DNA of 64,000 nucleotides from RPQJ01 sp963762315 (lineage in GTDB: Bacteria; Pseudomonadota; Gammaproteobacteria; Steroidobacterales; Steroidobacteraceae), in assembly GCA_963762315.1 (NCBI GenBank), contig CAVXKO010000004.1, forward strand, positions 1-64,000, in the 5' to 3' direction. Position 1 is the stretch's first letter; each line of letters begins with the position of its first letter. The notes under the pieces were generated by a model. The model had not been told where the DNA came from and made no database searches. It saw only the letters and a list, made by a program, of their open reading frames with translations. This document shows positions 9,077 through 16,776 of the stretch, one piece after another. A program made the position numbers and the translations under genes.

Positions 9077-10537
9077 ATGAACACCCAGTCCGCCCCCGTC
9101 TCCGACCAGGCCCGCCGCACGGCCAGGCGCGTCGCGGCCTTGCTCGCCAACGCCGACGCGCTCCTCATCACCGCCGGCGCCGGCATGAGCCTGGATTGCG
9201 ACCCGCCGGACAACCCCGACCTGCAGTACCTGCAGGGCCTCTTCGATGCCACCGGGCGCACCTTCCGCCAGAGGGCGCAACCCGCCTGGTTCGACACCCG
9301 CCCGCAAGCCGCCTGGGCCTGGTATGGCATGCGCGAACGGATCTACAAGCACACCCAGCCGCACGACGGCTACCGCATCCTGCGCGCCTGGGCGCAGGCC
9401 ATGCCCGGCGGCAGTTTCGTCGCGACGACGAACATCGACGGCCTGTTCTTCAAGGCCGGCTTCACCGACTGGCAGGTCGTCGAGCGCCACGGCAACCTGC
9501 ACCACTACCAGTGCACCGTCCCCTGCAGCGACACGATCTGGAACGCCCTGTCCCCGGCCCTGGTTGTCGATAGTGGAAGCCTCGAGATCCAGGGCGACAT
9601 ACCGGCCTGTCCGCTGTGCGGCGCGGTCGCCCGCCCGAACGTGCTGATGTACGACGACGTGAAGTGGCTAGACTCCGAGCGCCGCGAACAGCAACGCCGC
9701 TTCGATGCCTGGCTCGCCAGCGTGCGTGGCCAGCGCCTCGTCGTGGTCGAGTGCGGGGCCGGGGAGGGCAGTGCGTCCGTGCGTCGCATCGGCGAGCGAT
9801 TGCTCGAGCGCTCACGCGTCTCGCTGGTGCGCATCAACCCCACCGCGACGGAGGCCGACGAACCCACCTACGTGCTGCGGCTGCCGGCGCTGCAGGCGAT
9901 CACGCTGATCCACGAGTCACTGCCCGATGCCTTCGGCGGTGAGCGTGCCGCCCGCCGCGAGCGCCCGCGGCCCGAACTCGAGCCGGTCACCGGCACCCTC
10001 CACCTGCCGCTCGAGCCGGTCACGTGCGTGGACCTCGGCAGCGGCCTCGTCACGCCGTTCGACGGCAGCGATATCCCTTACGACGAGCAGCTGGCGTTCC
10101 TCGAGCGCTACGGCGAGGCGCAGTCCGGGTGGGTGCCCGTGCCGCCGTGCCTCGGCCTCGAGGCGCCCGGCTACACGATGACGGCCCGTGTCATGAACTC
10201 GCTCGACGACCCTGGCGGCCGCACGGCCGGCGCCGCGATCGTGTTCGTGCAGGCGCCCGACGAACAGGCAGTGATGACGTTCGGCATCGGACGTCGCGCG
10301 GACGACGCGCCGCACCTGTGGCAGTTGCTTTACGCGACCACCGACACGCCGCTCGCCGCGCTCGACTACCCGCGCGTCCCCTGGGTGGCCCGGCGTCCCG
10401 CGGCGGGATTGCGGGAACACAAAGACGTGTTGCCGTACCTCGCCCGGTTTGAACGCGTGTGGGTGAAGTCGTACCTGCTGTACCTCGCGTTCATCGATGC
10501 GACACAGAAGAAGGATGGGGGCGGGGAGGAGACTTAG
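9077..10537 (+). CDS. Sir2-family NAD-dependent protein with C-terminal extension (486 aa)
   Basis: Residues 1-283 form a sirtuin domain: NAD-binding ITAGAGMS (32-39), TTNIDGLFF (117-125), the catalytic-type His in ERHGNLHHY (His138), and two zinc-ligand pairs C146/C150 and C178/C181. The usual GTS motif is replaced by ECGAGEGSASV. Sirtuins deacylate lysines or hydrolyse NAD, and several Sir2 proteins act in phage defence. Residues 284-486 form an extension I cannot assign; it shows no membrane segment or known motif. ATG at 9077 follows AGGCAGGGAG. The gene appears to stand alone, with the duplicated HEPN tail just upstream and toxin-antitoxin relics downstream. Deacylase and NADase roles cannot be separated by reading. 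Confidence 0.8.
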   Translation: MNTQSAPVSDQARRTARRVAALLANADALLITAGAGMSLDCDPPDNPDLQYLQGLFDATGRTFRQRAQPAWFDTRPQAAWAWYGMRERIYKHTQPHDGYRILRAWAQAMPGGSFVATTNIDGLFFKAGFTDWQVVERHGNLHHYQCTVPCSDTIWNALSPALVVDSGSLEIQGDIPACPLCGAVARPNVLMYDDVKWLDSERREQQRRFDAWLASVRGQRLVVVECGAGEGSASVRRIGERLLERSRVSLVRINPTATEADEPTYVLRLPALQAITLIHESLPDAFGGERAARRERPRPELEPVTGTLHLPLEPVTCVDLGSGLVTPFDGSDIPYDEQLAFLERYGEAQSGWVPVPPCLGLEAPGYTMTARVMNSLDDPGGRTAGAAIVFVQAPDEQAVMTFGIGRRADDAPHLWQLLYATTDTPLAALDYPRVPWVARRPAAGLREHKDVLPYLARFERVWVKSYLLYLAFIDATQKKDGGGEET

Positions 10538-10567
10538 GTGGCGGCGGGCTCAATGGGTGAGCCTGAG

Positions 10568-10585
10568 ACGTTCCCGCGGGAACGT
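10568..10585. repeat. 18-bp perfect palindrome, copy 1
   Basis: ACGTTCCCGCGGGAACGT is a perfect palindrome. It is followed at about 10 bp by TTTGATAATGGCTGA. The same arrangement recurs at 39286-39303 before the HEPN gene, and an imperfect copy lies at 40767-40784. It could be an operator or an element end. Confidence 0.7.
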
Positions 10586-10640
10586 GAAGCCGAATTTGAT
10601 AATGGCTGAACGGACAAATTTCTAGCGGAAGAAGGCCGAT

Positions 10641-11108
10641 TTGCACATGGCTCCGTCCCCGACTTTGGAAGATCGTGGAGGAAGATTCATTTGTGACGGT
10701 GTTCGGAAGCGATGCGGTTGCGCCGGCCGGTTCCCCGAAGAGTTCCTGTTCGCACTCGATGCCGGAGAGAAGGTGGAGGTGGTCACAGTTTGTGACCACC
10801 TCCACCAGCTCAAGTACTCGAGGACGCTTCCAACGGCATTTACCGAGCATGGCGCAATCATGGCCGCTACGGTTCTCAAGTCGAAACGTGCCGTGGAAAT
10901 GAGCGTATTCATCGTTCGAGCATTCGTCGAGCTTCGCGAAATGCTGGCCCGAAACAGGGATCTTGCCCGCAAGCTCGCCGAACTCGAGCGCAAGATCTCG
11001 CGCCACGACAAGGAAATCGTCTCGATTGTCGAGGCCGTGCGGCAGTTGGCACTGGCCCCGCCACAGCCTCGGCGGGGGATTGGGTTCACGGCCGATCTCG
11101 GCGAGTGA
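10641..11108 (+). pseudogene. ORF6N-domain protein, N-terminally truncated
   Basis: The segments RFPEEFLFALDAGEKVEVVT, TAFTEHGAIMAATVLKS, RAVEMSVFIVRAFVELREML and a coiled-coil-like tail match the ORF6N family of phage- and mobile-element-associated DNA-binding proteins. The usual first 45 or so residues, including the conserved LDxDLAxLYG region, are missing or scrambled upstream of about 10720. The ATG at 10641 is therefore probably not a native start, and I treat the gene as truncated. It lies within a block whose ends recur at 40767-41017. Confidence 0.65.
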
Positions 11109-11149
11109 GGTCGGCGGCGACTTGTTTGACCTGGTGCTAGCACTGGCCC

Positions 11150-11383
11150 ATGGCGATTTCCCGCGAAGAATTGTTTCGCAACGCTTTCGCGCTCGATGCT
11201 TCGGATCGGACCGAGCTTGTCGGTCTCTTGATCGACAGTCTCGATCCGGAAACGGAACAGTGTGCCGAGGCCGCGTGGCTTCAGGAAATCGATTGCCGTG
11301 CCCGGGAACTAGATTCCGGCACCGTCCAGACCATTCCTTGGGAGATTGCACGGGAGCGGCTGTTGCGCGCTCCCCGTGACTGA
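11150..11383 (+). CDS. Addiction-module antitoxin-like protein (77 aa)
   Basis: This short acidic protein begins AISREELFRNAFALDASDR and has LVGLLIDSLDPE in its middle. It resembles the small antitoxin components of ParE-type addiction modules (TIGR02574-like). The expected toxin gene is absent: an AraC-family stub follows directly. The last 26 codons (from ARELDSGTVQ) and the following bases are repeated almost exactly at 40886-41017. As a lone antitoxin it may be a relic or may act on toxins elsewhere. Confidence 0.6.
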   Translation: MAISREELFRNAFALDASDRTELVGLLIDSLDPETEQCAEAAWLQEIDCRARELDSGTVQTIPWEIARERLLRAPRD

Positions 11384-11420
11384 CAGCCTCCCGGTTCGCC
11401 TCCGGCGGCCATTTCCACGC

Positions 11421-11519
11421 GAATCGTTCTTCCGGCGGCTGTTCAATCGACGCACCGGGTTGACCCCGCTCGTGTATCGACGGATGTTCCAGCCGATTCG
11501 GCGCGCGACGCAGAATTGA
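11421..11519 (+). pseudogene. AraC/GlxA-type regulator, C-terminal stub
   Basis: An open stretch of 32 codons reads ESFFRRLFNRRTGLTPLVYR and ends RMFQPIRRATQN before TGA at 11517. This matches the final helix-turn-helix of AraC-family regulators (consensus FxRxFxRxTGxTPxxYR). There is no upstream coding region in frame, so only the tail survives. It begins exactly where similarity to the 40767-41017 block ends. Confidence 0.6.
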
Positions 11520-11599
11520 AGTCAGTCGGGCCCTGCCGGGTGGATGCGGGTGCCGCGGTGCGGCCCGCAGGATCACCCCTCGCGTCTACGAGCGTCCTG

Positions 11600-11765
11600 C
11601 AGTGAATAGACCTGCGCCGGCCGTGAAGATGTACCGGTCCGGCGCAGCGACTGAAGCTGCGCTCCGACTTCGCGGTCCGCTCGGAGGTGGGTCGGGCGGA
11701 CGGACTAAGATTAGGGCAGACGCCACGTTGTGGCTCGCGACCAGAGGTCGCTGAAGAAGGGTTGT
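11600..11765. repeat. Dispersed intergenic repeat, copy 1
   Basis: The core hairpin is at 11642-11665: arms GCGCAGC and GCTGCGC around a GACTGAA loop. It is followed by GGAGGTGGGTCGG and a GGGCAGACGC module. The same modules recur in at least eleven other gaps. No coding sequence is visible between 11520 and 11789. Confidence 0.7.
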
Positions 11766-11789
11766 GCAGCGGACAGTTGAGGCGGGTGC

Positions 11790-12086
11790 TCAGGCCGCGC
11801 GACGCCTGCGGACGGTAACACTCGTTCGCAACTCGAGGTGCGCCGCCATGTCGATCAGCGCATCGAGCGAAAAGAGATCCAGCCGCCCGCGCATGAGATC
11901 GGAAATGCGGGGTTGGGTGATGCCGCAGAGTTCAGCCGCTCGCGCCTGAGTGAGCTTGCGGCGGCGGATCTCCTCGATGATGGCGTTTGCCACCTCGGCG
12001 CGGAGCCTCAAGCTCGCGGCGATCTCGCGGGAGTCCTCGATGGCATCCCATACGGACGCAAAAGTGGTGCGCTTGGTTGTGGTCAT
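11790..12086 (-). CDS. higA: HigA-like XRE antitoxin (98 aa)
   Basis: A helix-turn-helix sits in the middle (KLTQARAAELCGITQPRISD) followed by RGRLDLFSLDALIDMAAHL and a short basic tail. This layout fits HigA-type antitoxins encoded after their toxin. ATG at 12086 overlaps the toxin stop by four bases, so the two are co-translated. The antitoxin would bind the toxin and repress the promoter upstream of it. Confidence 0.8.
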   Translation of the reverse strand: MTTTKRTTFASVWDAIEDSREIAASLRLRAEVANAIIEEIRRRKLTQARAAELCGITQPRISDLMRGRLDLFSLDALIDMAAHLELRTSVTVRRRRAA

Positions 12087-12409
12087 CGTCGCGTCCTCAT
12101 CAGTTCTGACAGTCGTCGCCGGGCCAGGTCGAGTTCCCGTTGCGGCGTGCGCGGGGTCTTCTTCTGGAAGCAGTGAATCACGTAAATCGCTTCGGGGAGT
12201 CGCGCCAGGTAGATCACGCGAAACGCTCCGCCGTCTTCACGAACACGGATCTCCTGCACGCCAGGTCCGATCGACGCCATTGGCTTCCAGTCGAGGGGCT
12301 CGAGTCCACGCTGCAGCCGATCGAGCTGGAATCCCGAGGCACGCCGCGCGCCGTCGGGGAATGCCCGCAGGATATCCAGGGAGTCGCCGAGAAAGTCGAG
12401 CGGCTTCAC
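12083..12409 (-). CDS. higB: HigB/Gp49-like RelE-fold toxin (108 aa)
   Basis: KPLDFLGDSLDILRAFP, GLEPLDWKPM, VREDGGAFRVIYLA and HCFQKKT are typical of the phage Gp49-like HigB mRNA-interferase family. I prefer the GTG start at 12409, giving VKPLDFLGDSLD at the usual N-terminus. A TTG at 12445 would add 12 unrelated residues and cover the promoter-like sequence. The toxin precedes its antitoxin, the usual higBA order. All recognisable family segments are present, so it may be functional. Confidence 0.8.
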   Translation of the reverse strand: MKPLDFLGDSLDILRAFPDGARRASGFQLDRLQRGLEPLDWKPMASIGPGVQEIRVREDGGAFRVIYLARLPEAIYVIHCFQKKTPRTPQRELDLARRRLSELMRTRR

Positions 12410-12414
12410 GCAGG

Positions 12415-12450
12415 TAACTATATCGAAAGTTGTATAATCACTCAAGTCGG
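12415..12450 (-). promoter_or_regulatory. Candidate higBA promoter and operator
   Basis: Read on the minus strand, TATACAAC and CGATATAG form an imperfect inverted repeat within an AT-rich patch directly before the GTG at 12409. The AT-rich sequence and position suggest a -10 region and an autoregulatory site for HigA. Confidence 0.35.
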
Positions 12451-12464
12451 TATGGATGTGGCTC

Positions 12465-12715
12465 GATCGTGCCGGTCCGGGGCGACTGAAGCCCCGGCTT
12501 CTCTCGCGCAGCGACTAAAGCTGCGCTCCGACTCCGGAGTCGGCTCGGAGGTGGGTCGGACGGAGGCGGCCAACGGCCGCATCGGATCGGTTTGGAAACG
12601 AGAACCGCGAGGCGGGGTTAGGGCAGACGCTGGCGATGCCAGTTACTCGACCCGTCCTTGGGTCTCGCCCTTCGGGCCCGCCCCAGAGGCGGTTCAAGCG
12701 GTCGGTCCGGCGACC
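12465..12715. repeat. Dispersed intergenic repeat, copy 2
   Basis: The modules are GGGGCGACTGAAGCCCCGG, the hairpin at about 12506-12530 (one A replacing G in the loop), GGAGGTGGGTCGG, GGGCAGACGCTGGCGATGCC at about 12617, and CTCGCCCTTCGGGCCCGCC near 12665. This is one of the most complete copies. Confidence 0.7.
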
Positions 12716-12739
12716 ACTTGTCGCGCGGCCGCCGCGGCC

Positions 12740-13045
12740 TCAGTGATAGTCCTCTTCGCGCTGGTGTCGCACGGCGAGGATCGAAATGTGGCGCGGACCA
12801 TCGATCTCGAACAGCGCCACGTAACCTGCGTTGCCGAAGGGGATGATGAGCTCCCGCAGCAGCGGTCGGTCGCCGGGCCAGGCCTTGCGGCACGAAAAGG
12901 GCGAGTGCTCGAGCAGCTCGAAGGCGGACTCGATGGCGTCCAGGGCGCGTTCCGCGGCCGACAGGTCCTGCTCGATCAGGAACGCCTGCAGGTGCTTCAA
13001 GTCCTCGACGGCCTCGAGTGTGAGGCGGACGCGCCAGGCGCTCAC
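12740..13045 (-). CDS. RelE/ParE-family toxin (101 aa)
   Basis: WRVRLTLEAVEDLKHLQAFL at the N-terminus and RELIIPFGNAGYVALFEID followed by ILAVRHQREEDYH at the C-terminus match ParE/RelE-fold toxins, whose C-terminal segment carries the conserved Arg and His residues. The ATG overlaps the stop of the upstream antitoxin by four bases. The length is normal for the family. The target, gyrase or ribosome-bound mRNA, cannot be told from the sequence. Confidence 0.75.
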   Translation of the reverse strand: MSAWRVRLTLEAVEDLKHLQAFLIEQDLSAAERALDAIESAFELLEHSPFSCRKAWPGDRPLLRELIIPFGNAGYVALFEIDGPRHISILAVRHQREEDYH

Positions 13046-13317
13046 GGCTTCCTGGCTTGCGGTCGACCCTGTTCGAGCTGGCGCCTGAGCGTCTTGAGCG
13101 CCGCATCGCTCGAGACGTAGCGGCCGGTACGTCGTGCGTTCGCGGCGCTTGCCAGCCCCCGCTCGACGAACTCCTGCTGCGAGCGGCGAAACTCAATCGT
13201 GCGCGTGACGGCGTCATGGACGAACGAGGAGAGCGATTCGCCAGGCGCGAGCACGGCCTCGGCCTCGGCGCGCAACTCCGGGGAGACACGCAGTGGGGGC
13301 AGGGTGCTGGTCTTCAT
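13042..13317 (-). CDS. YlcI/YnfO-like antitoxin (91 aa)
   Basis: The protein begins MKTSTLPPLRVSPELRAEAE, includes ESLSSFVHDAV and ends in a basic tail. This resembles YlcI/YnfO-family proteins, ribbon-helix-helix-like antitoxins found before ParE toxins. ATG at 13317 puts the conserved LPPLRVxPELR segment at the N-terminus; the longer open frame upstream lacks a convincing start. It is translationally coupled to the ParE-like gene. Confidence 0.7.
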   Translation of the reverse strand: MKTSTLPPLRVSPELRAEAEAVLAPGESLSSFVHDAVTRTIEFRRSQQEFVERGLASAANARRTGRYVSSDAALKTLRRQLEQGRPQARKP

Positions 13318-13384
13318 GGCGCAGTATCCTTCGTCGAGCGATGCATTTGCGATACATGCTAGCTGGATCGAGGAGTGCTGACAA

Positions 13385-13650
13385 GACGGCAGGGCTGGGG
13401 CGACTGACGCTGCGCTTCCGCTCTGGGGATCTGTGGTCGGCAGGGGTGGTCGGAGATTCGGGCGGACGCGACCGGTGGTCGTTACTCGGGCCGTCAATGG
13501 CCCTCGCCCTGCGGGCCCGCCGGTGGCGGTTCAGCAACGCTCCGGTGTGGCAGGTGTGTACGGTGCAGTAGCGATCACTTCGGGAGTGTGGCGACCGTTC
13601 AGCAACCGTTCCGGCGATTTCTGTCGACGGCTCGTGGACCCGAGCCTGGT
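13385..13650. repeat. Dispersed intergenic repeat, copy 3
   Basis: A degenerate hairpin module (13396-13420), GGTCGGCAGGGGTGG, a GGGCGGACGC module and CTCGCCCTGCGGGCCCGCC with GGCGGTTCAGCAACG are present. The part at about 13540-13610, with GTGTGTACGGTGCAGTAGCG and GTTCAGCAACCGTTC, recurs in reverse orientation at about 36640-36722. Confidence 0.65.
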
Positions 13651-13655
13651 GACGG

Positions 13656-14432
13656 TTACCGGAATCTCCACGTCAGTCCGAGCACGGCAGAGTCGAAGCG
13701 TGCGAACGTGTACAACTCGTCGTTGTCCGCACCGCCGTCGAGGATGCGGTACCCGCCTGCGACCGTGATGTTCGGCGTGACGTCGTAACCAAGCTTCAGC
13801 GCCGCGTCGATTGCGCGACCCTGAGGTGCGGCGAGTCCCTCGAAGTCGAGCAGGCCGTACCAGCCGGGCGCAAAGCGCCACTCGCCCTCGAGTGCGAGCA
13901 GTGGCACGACGCCGGTGTTCTTCCTCACTCGTGTCAGCGCGCCCTGCTGCAGACGGATCTCCGCATCGCGGATGTTCAGCGTGCCGCCGCCGGACCACGT
14001 CCACCGCTCGCGCTCGTAAAACACGTAGCGATAGCTTGCCCGGTAGGAATCGAACCGGTACTTCACGTCGATCGGGCCGGGCGCAAACGTCGTGTCCTGG
14101 AACACGATGGGCTTGGAAGCGGTGCCAGTCTCGTCGATCCCGAGCGGTGCGATGAGGAATCGCAGGCGATGCTTTGCGTTCAGCGGCCAGTCGAGCACCA
14201 CACGTCCGGTCGGAAACGGACCGTCGCCGGTCAGTTCGTCAATCTGGAACCGGGTGTTCGGCGGTTCGTTTGATACCTGCGCGGTGTTGCGCAGCTGCCA
14301 GGCGGCGCCCAGTTCCACCGTGAGCGCGGGGGACGGCGGCGCGCGCTCGGCCGCCGGCGCAGCCGCCGGCATCAAGGCCGCGAGCGCGGCCAGCCAACGC
14401 AGCGGGGAGGTGCGGAGAAGTGAATGCAGCAT
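13656..14432 (-). CDS. Outer-membrane beta-barrel-like protein (258 aa)
   Basis: A signal peptide (LRWLAALAALMPAAAPAAE) is followed by alternating strands rich in aromatic and charged residues, such as YRASYRYVFYERERWTWSG. The protein ends in LGLTWRFR, an aromatic-plus-Arg strand rather than the classical terminal Phe. It is probably a small outer-membrane barrel. I cannot assign a substrate or name. It is separated on both sides by repeat-filled gaps, so it is probably monocistronic. Confidence 0.65.
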   Translation of the reverse strand: MLHSLLRTSPLRWLAALAALMPAAAPAAERAPPSPALTVELGAAWQLRNTAQVSNEPPNTRFQIDELTGDGPFPTGRVVLDWPLNAKHRLRFLIAPLGIDETGTASKPIVFQDTTFAPGPIDVKYRFDSYRASYRYVFYERERWTWSGGGTLNIRDAEIRLQQGALTRVRKNTGVVPLLALEGEWRFAPGWYGLLDFEGLAAPQGRAIDAALKLGYDVTPNITVAGGYRILDGGADNDELYTFARFDSAVLGLTWRFR

Positions 14433-14589
14433 GCCTTTGGTGATCCTTCAACGGATGATTTGCCGGTGTGCCAGGCGATACCGCCGCGAGCGAGACAGCG
14501 AAACTTTGCGGTTGGCCTGACCATGATACCCGAGGAGCGGTGGGTGTCATTCGCGGTCGAGAATTCGCTGCCCGATCGTGCCTTCGCTT

Positions 14590-14930
14590 TGCGCGTCGGT
14601 GATCTGTCGTGCAAGCAGACGCAGGCTCCGCGGCCTCGCGCGGCGACTACAGCTGCGCTCCGGCTCTGGGGTCGGCAGGGGTGGGGAATCGATCCCAGCC
14701 CGGAAGTGGACGGCAGCGCTGCTGCGTCGCGTCGCTCGGCGACGCCTCAGATGGTTTTCCGTGGCGAAGAATGCGGAGTTTGAATTGCTTTGTGCTCTGC
14801 GCAGCGACTGACACTGCGCTCCCGAACCCGGGTGCTTGGGTCGGAAGCGGTGGGGGAGGACGCGGAGCGGCGTTGGCGGAGGAAGCACGGCCCGGGGTCG
14901 GGCAGCTCCACGCCGGCCCGGCGCGGAACT
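14590..14930. repeat. Two tandem copies of the dispersed repeat
   Basis: One copy (14636-14762) has a GACTACA-loop hairpin, GGGGTCGGCAGGGGTGGGG, and a GGAAGTGGACGGCAGCG module with a GCTGCGTCGCG segment. A second follows with TGCGGAGTTTGAATTGCTT and GCGCAGCGACTGACACTGCG (about 14773-14820). The gap 14433-14946 has no other feature. Confidence 0.7.
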
Positions 14931-14946
14931 GCCCGCCTCGCGCGCA

Positions 14947-15426
14947 CTACTTCTTGTCGTAGACCATGACGTTGTCGTACGCGGCACCCGTTGCGCTGGT
15001 GCCCTTGCTCTTCAACGTGAGTACCTTGCCATCCTTGGAAACGGTGCGAGTGGTCGTCCCGACCACCTTGCCGCCCTTCTTCTGCGTGCTGTGGACCGTG
15101 AGGTCATCGACCTGTTTCAAGGAAATACTGTCGAAGTTGGCGAACCCGGTCAGGGGGTAGTCCTTTCCATCCACCTTGAACGTGGACTTGGCGACGATCT
15201 CCTTGCCGTCCGCGCCGACATTTTTCCAGGTCATGGCGGTGCCCTGCTCGGTTGCCGCGTAGGTCCGGGTATCGCTTTTCGGCGCAGGGCCAGGGCTGAA
15301 CGTCGACTTCGCCACGTTCAACTGCCACGTCCCGAGCAAGGGATCGACGGCCGGTGCCGCGACCACGGCGGCGCTTGCGACAGTCAGCAATAGCGCCATG
15401 AACGCGCTCTTTAACATCGTTTTCAT
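14947..15426 (-). CDS. Secreted lipocalin-like hypothetical protein (159 aa)
   Basis: ATG at 15426 follows AGGAG and opens a clear signal peptide (KSAFMALLLTVASAAVVAAP). The mature part starts DPLLGTWQLNVAKSTFSPG and contains a repeated beta pattern (TRTYAATEQGTAMTWKNVG, KSTFKVDGKDYPLTGFANF), as in small periplasmic barrel-like proteins whose binding partner is generally unknown. A tail almost the same as its C-terminus (AYDNVMVYD) is left as a relic at 56041-56085. Confidence 0.7.
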   Translation of the reverse strand: MKTMLKSAFMALLLTVASAAVVAAPAVDPLLGTWQLNVAKSTFSPGPAPKSDTRTYAATEQGTAMTWKNVGADGKEIVAKSTFKVDGKDYPLTGFANFDSISLKQVDDLTVHSTQKKGGKVVGTTTRTVSKDGKVLTLKSKGTSATGAAYDNVMVYDKK

Positions 15427-15649
15427 CCTGATTCTCCTGGGAGGTGCGGTGCCTGGGGGTTCAACACGGCGCGTTGGTGCGGGTGTTCCGGGTGCGGAAG
15501 GGAGTTCCGCAATGATCCAACGTCGCCGCAGTAGTATTTGAGGGTGCCTTGCGACCGTCCGTGCGGTGGCGTACACAGCGAGTTCAAAGAGATGCGTGTT
15601 GCACTGCGGCGCGCGTGCGTCTTCGCTGCGCAGCGGCAGAGGATGAAGA

Positions 15650-15800
15650 CGACGTGGAACGCGCGATTACGGTCGCGCTTTCCAAGGGTCGGCAGGGGTG
15701 GGGGAACAAGAAGAGGTAAGTCAGACGGCTGCATTCTGTCGCTGCAGGTTGCTCGAACCGTCCTTGGATGGATTTGCGGGGATTCCACAGGGGCTGGGCA
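15650..15800. repeat. Dispersed intergenic repeat, partial copy
   Basis: The modules are AAGGGTCGGCAGGGGTGGGG, a GCAGACGGCTGCATT module and CCGTCCTTGGATGG. The part of the gap between 15427 and 15650 holds no recognisable gene. Confidence 0.55.
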
Positions 15801-15819
15801 GCGGCGGTTGCGAGTGCTA

Positions 15820-15851
15820 AAGTAATACCAATCACAACACGAGTATTACTT
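15820..15851. promoter_or_regulatory. Inverted-repeat operator before the AbrB-PIN pair
   Basis: AAGTAATAC (15820-15828) and GTATTACTT (15843-15851) are perfect inverted arms 14 bases apart, two bases before the antitoxin ATG. The same arms, with a different spacer sequence, lie before the second copy of the pair at 37001-37032. Conservation of the arms alone supports an autoregulatory AbrB-binding site. Confidence 0.7.
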
Positions 15852-15853
15852 TC

Positions 15854-16105
15854 ATGGCAAACAACGTCACCTCCAAGGGCCAGGTCACGATTCCGAAGAA
15901 GGTGAGGGATCGGCTCGGGATCGCGGCGGGGTCCGCCGTGGCCTTCGAACTCACCGAGGCCGGTGAGGTCGTGCTGCGGCCGGTGGCGCGCGATGGCGGG
16001 CGCCGGCCGGCGCGGGCGCCCAAGAGCCGGTTCGCGAAGCTCCGCGGCCGGGCGACGGTCAAGATGCGGACCGAGGAGATCCTGGCGCTGACTCGCGGTC
16101 GGTAA
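15854..16105 (+). CDS. AbrB/SpoVT-type antitoxin (83 aa), copy 1
   Basis: NVTSKGQVTIPKKVRDRLGI is the swapped-hairpin DNA-binding domain of AbrB/VapB/MazE-type antitoxins. A Pro/Arg-rich linker leads to a short tail (TVKMRTEEILALTRGR) that would contact the toxin. The gene lies eight bases before the PIN gene and directly behind an inverted-repeat operator. A nearly identical paralogue is at 37035-37286. Confidence 0.85.
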   Translation: MANNVTSKGQVTIPKKVRDRLGIAAGSAVAFELTEAGEVVLRPVARDGGRRPARAPKSRFAKLRGRATVKMRTEEILALTRGR

Positions 16106-16113
16106 GTGGCAGA

Positions 16114-16524
16114 ATGATTCTCGTCGACACGAACGTGCTGCTGGACGTCGTCGAGGACGATCCGACCTGGGCGGACTGGTCGCAGCGGCAGCTCGATGCC
16201 GCGAGCCTGCGTGGGCCGATCTGCATCAATCCGGTGATCTATGCCGAGCTGTCCATGGCGTTCGCGCGGATCGAGGAACTCGAGGCAGTGGTGGCGGACG
16301 GCGGGCTCGAGGTCGAGGAGATTCCGCGCGAGGCGCTGTTCCTGGCAGGCAAGGTGTACCTCGGCTACCGGCAGCGCAGTCGATCGGCGGTGAAGCGTAA
16401 CGTGCTGCCGGATTTCTTCATCGGCGCGCACGCGGCGGTGCGTGGCATGCCGATCCTGACGCGGGACGTCGGGCGGTATCGGACGTATTTTCCGACGGTA
16501 GATCTCATCACTCCGAAGCGGTGA
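16114..16524 (+). CDS. PIN-domain ribonuclease toxin (VapC-like, 136 aa), copy 1
   Basis: PIN domains are Mg-dependent ribonucleases. The acidic residues expected are visible: Asp in ILVDTNVLLDVV, Glu in YAELSMAFARIEELE, Asp in LPDFFIGAHA and Asp in ILTRDVGRYRTYFP. Start ATG at 16114. It forms an AbrB-PIN toxin-antitoxin operon with the preceding gene. The second copy at 37294 has lost one base; this copy is intact. Confidence 0.85.
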   Translation: MILVDTNVLLDVVEDDPTWADWSQRQLDAASLRGPICINPVIYAELSMAFARIEELEAVVADGGLEVEEIPREALFLAGKVYLGYRQRSRSAVKRNVLPDFFIGAHAAVRGMPILTRDVGRYRTYFPTVDLITPKR

Positions 16525-16529
16525 TTGAT

Positions 16530-16770
16530 GCACGGTGACGGGGCGATTAAAGCCCCGCTTCTGCTTCGTTTGCAGGGGTTGGGGATCGGAGCCAGAGCCG
16601 GAAGTGCAAGAGAGGACGCTGGCGGGTCAGGCGGGGGCTCGCTCGGGCGCACTGAATGTGCGCTCGACCCGCCGAACGCCAGCACACTGATGTGCTGGCT
16701 AGGGCGCAGCGACACCAGGGTGAGTCGGGCACGACGAGCCTCGGGGTTTAGCGAGGGATCGCTTCGACGA
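16530..16770. repeat. Dispersed intergenic repeat, variant copy
   Basis: The block begins with GGGGCGATTAAAGCCCCGCTT (a hairpin variant), then GGAAGTGCAAGAG and GGACGCTGGCGGGTC. Local hairpins follow (GCGCACTGAATGTGCGC and CCAGCACACTGATGTGCTGG), then GCGCAGCGACACCAGGGTG. Its start is shared with the block following the second AbrB-PIN copy. Confidence 0.55.
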
Positions 16771-16776
16771 ACAGCC

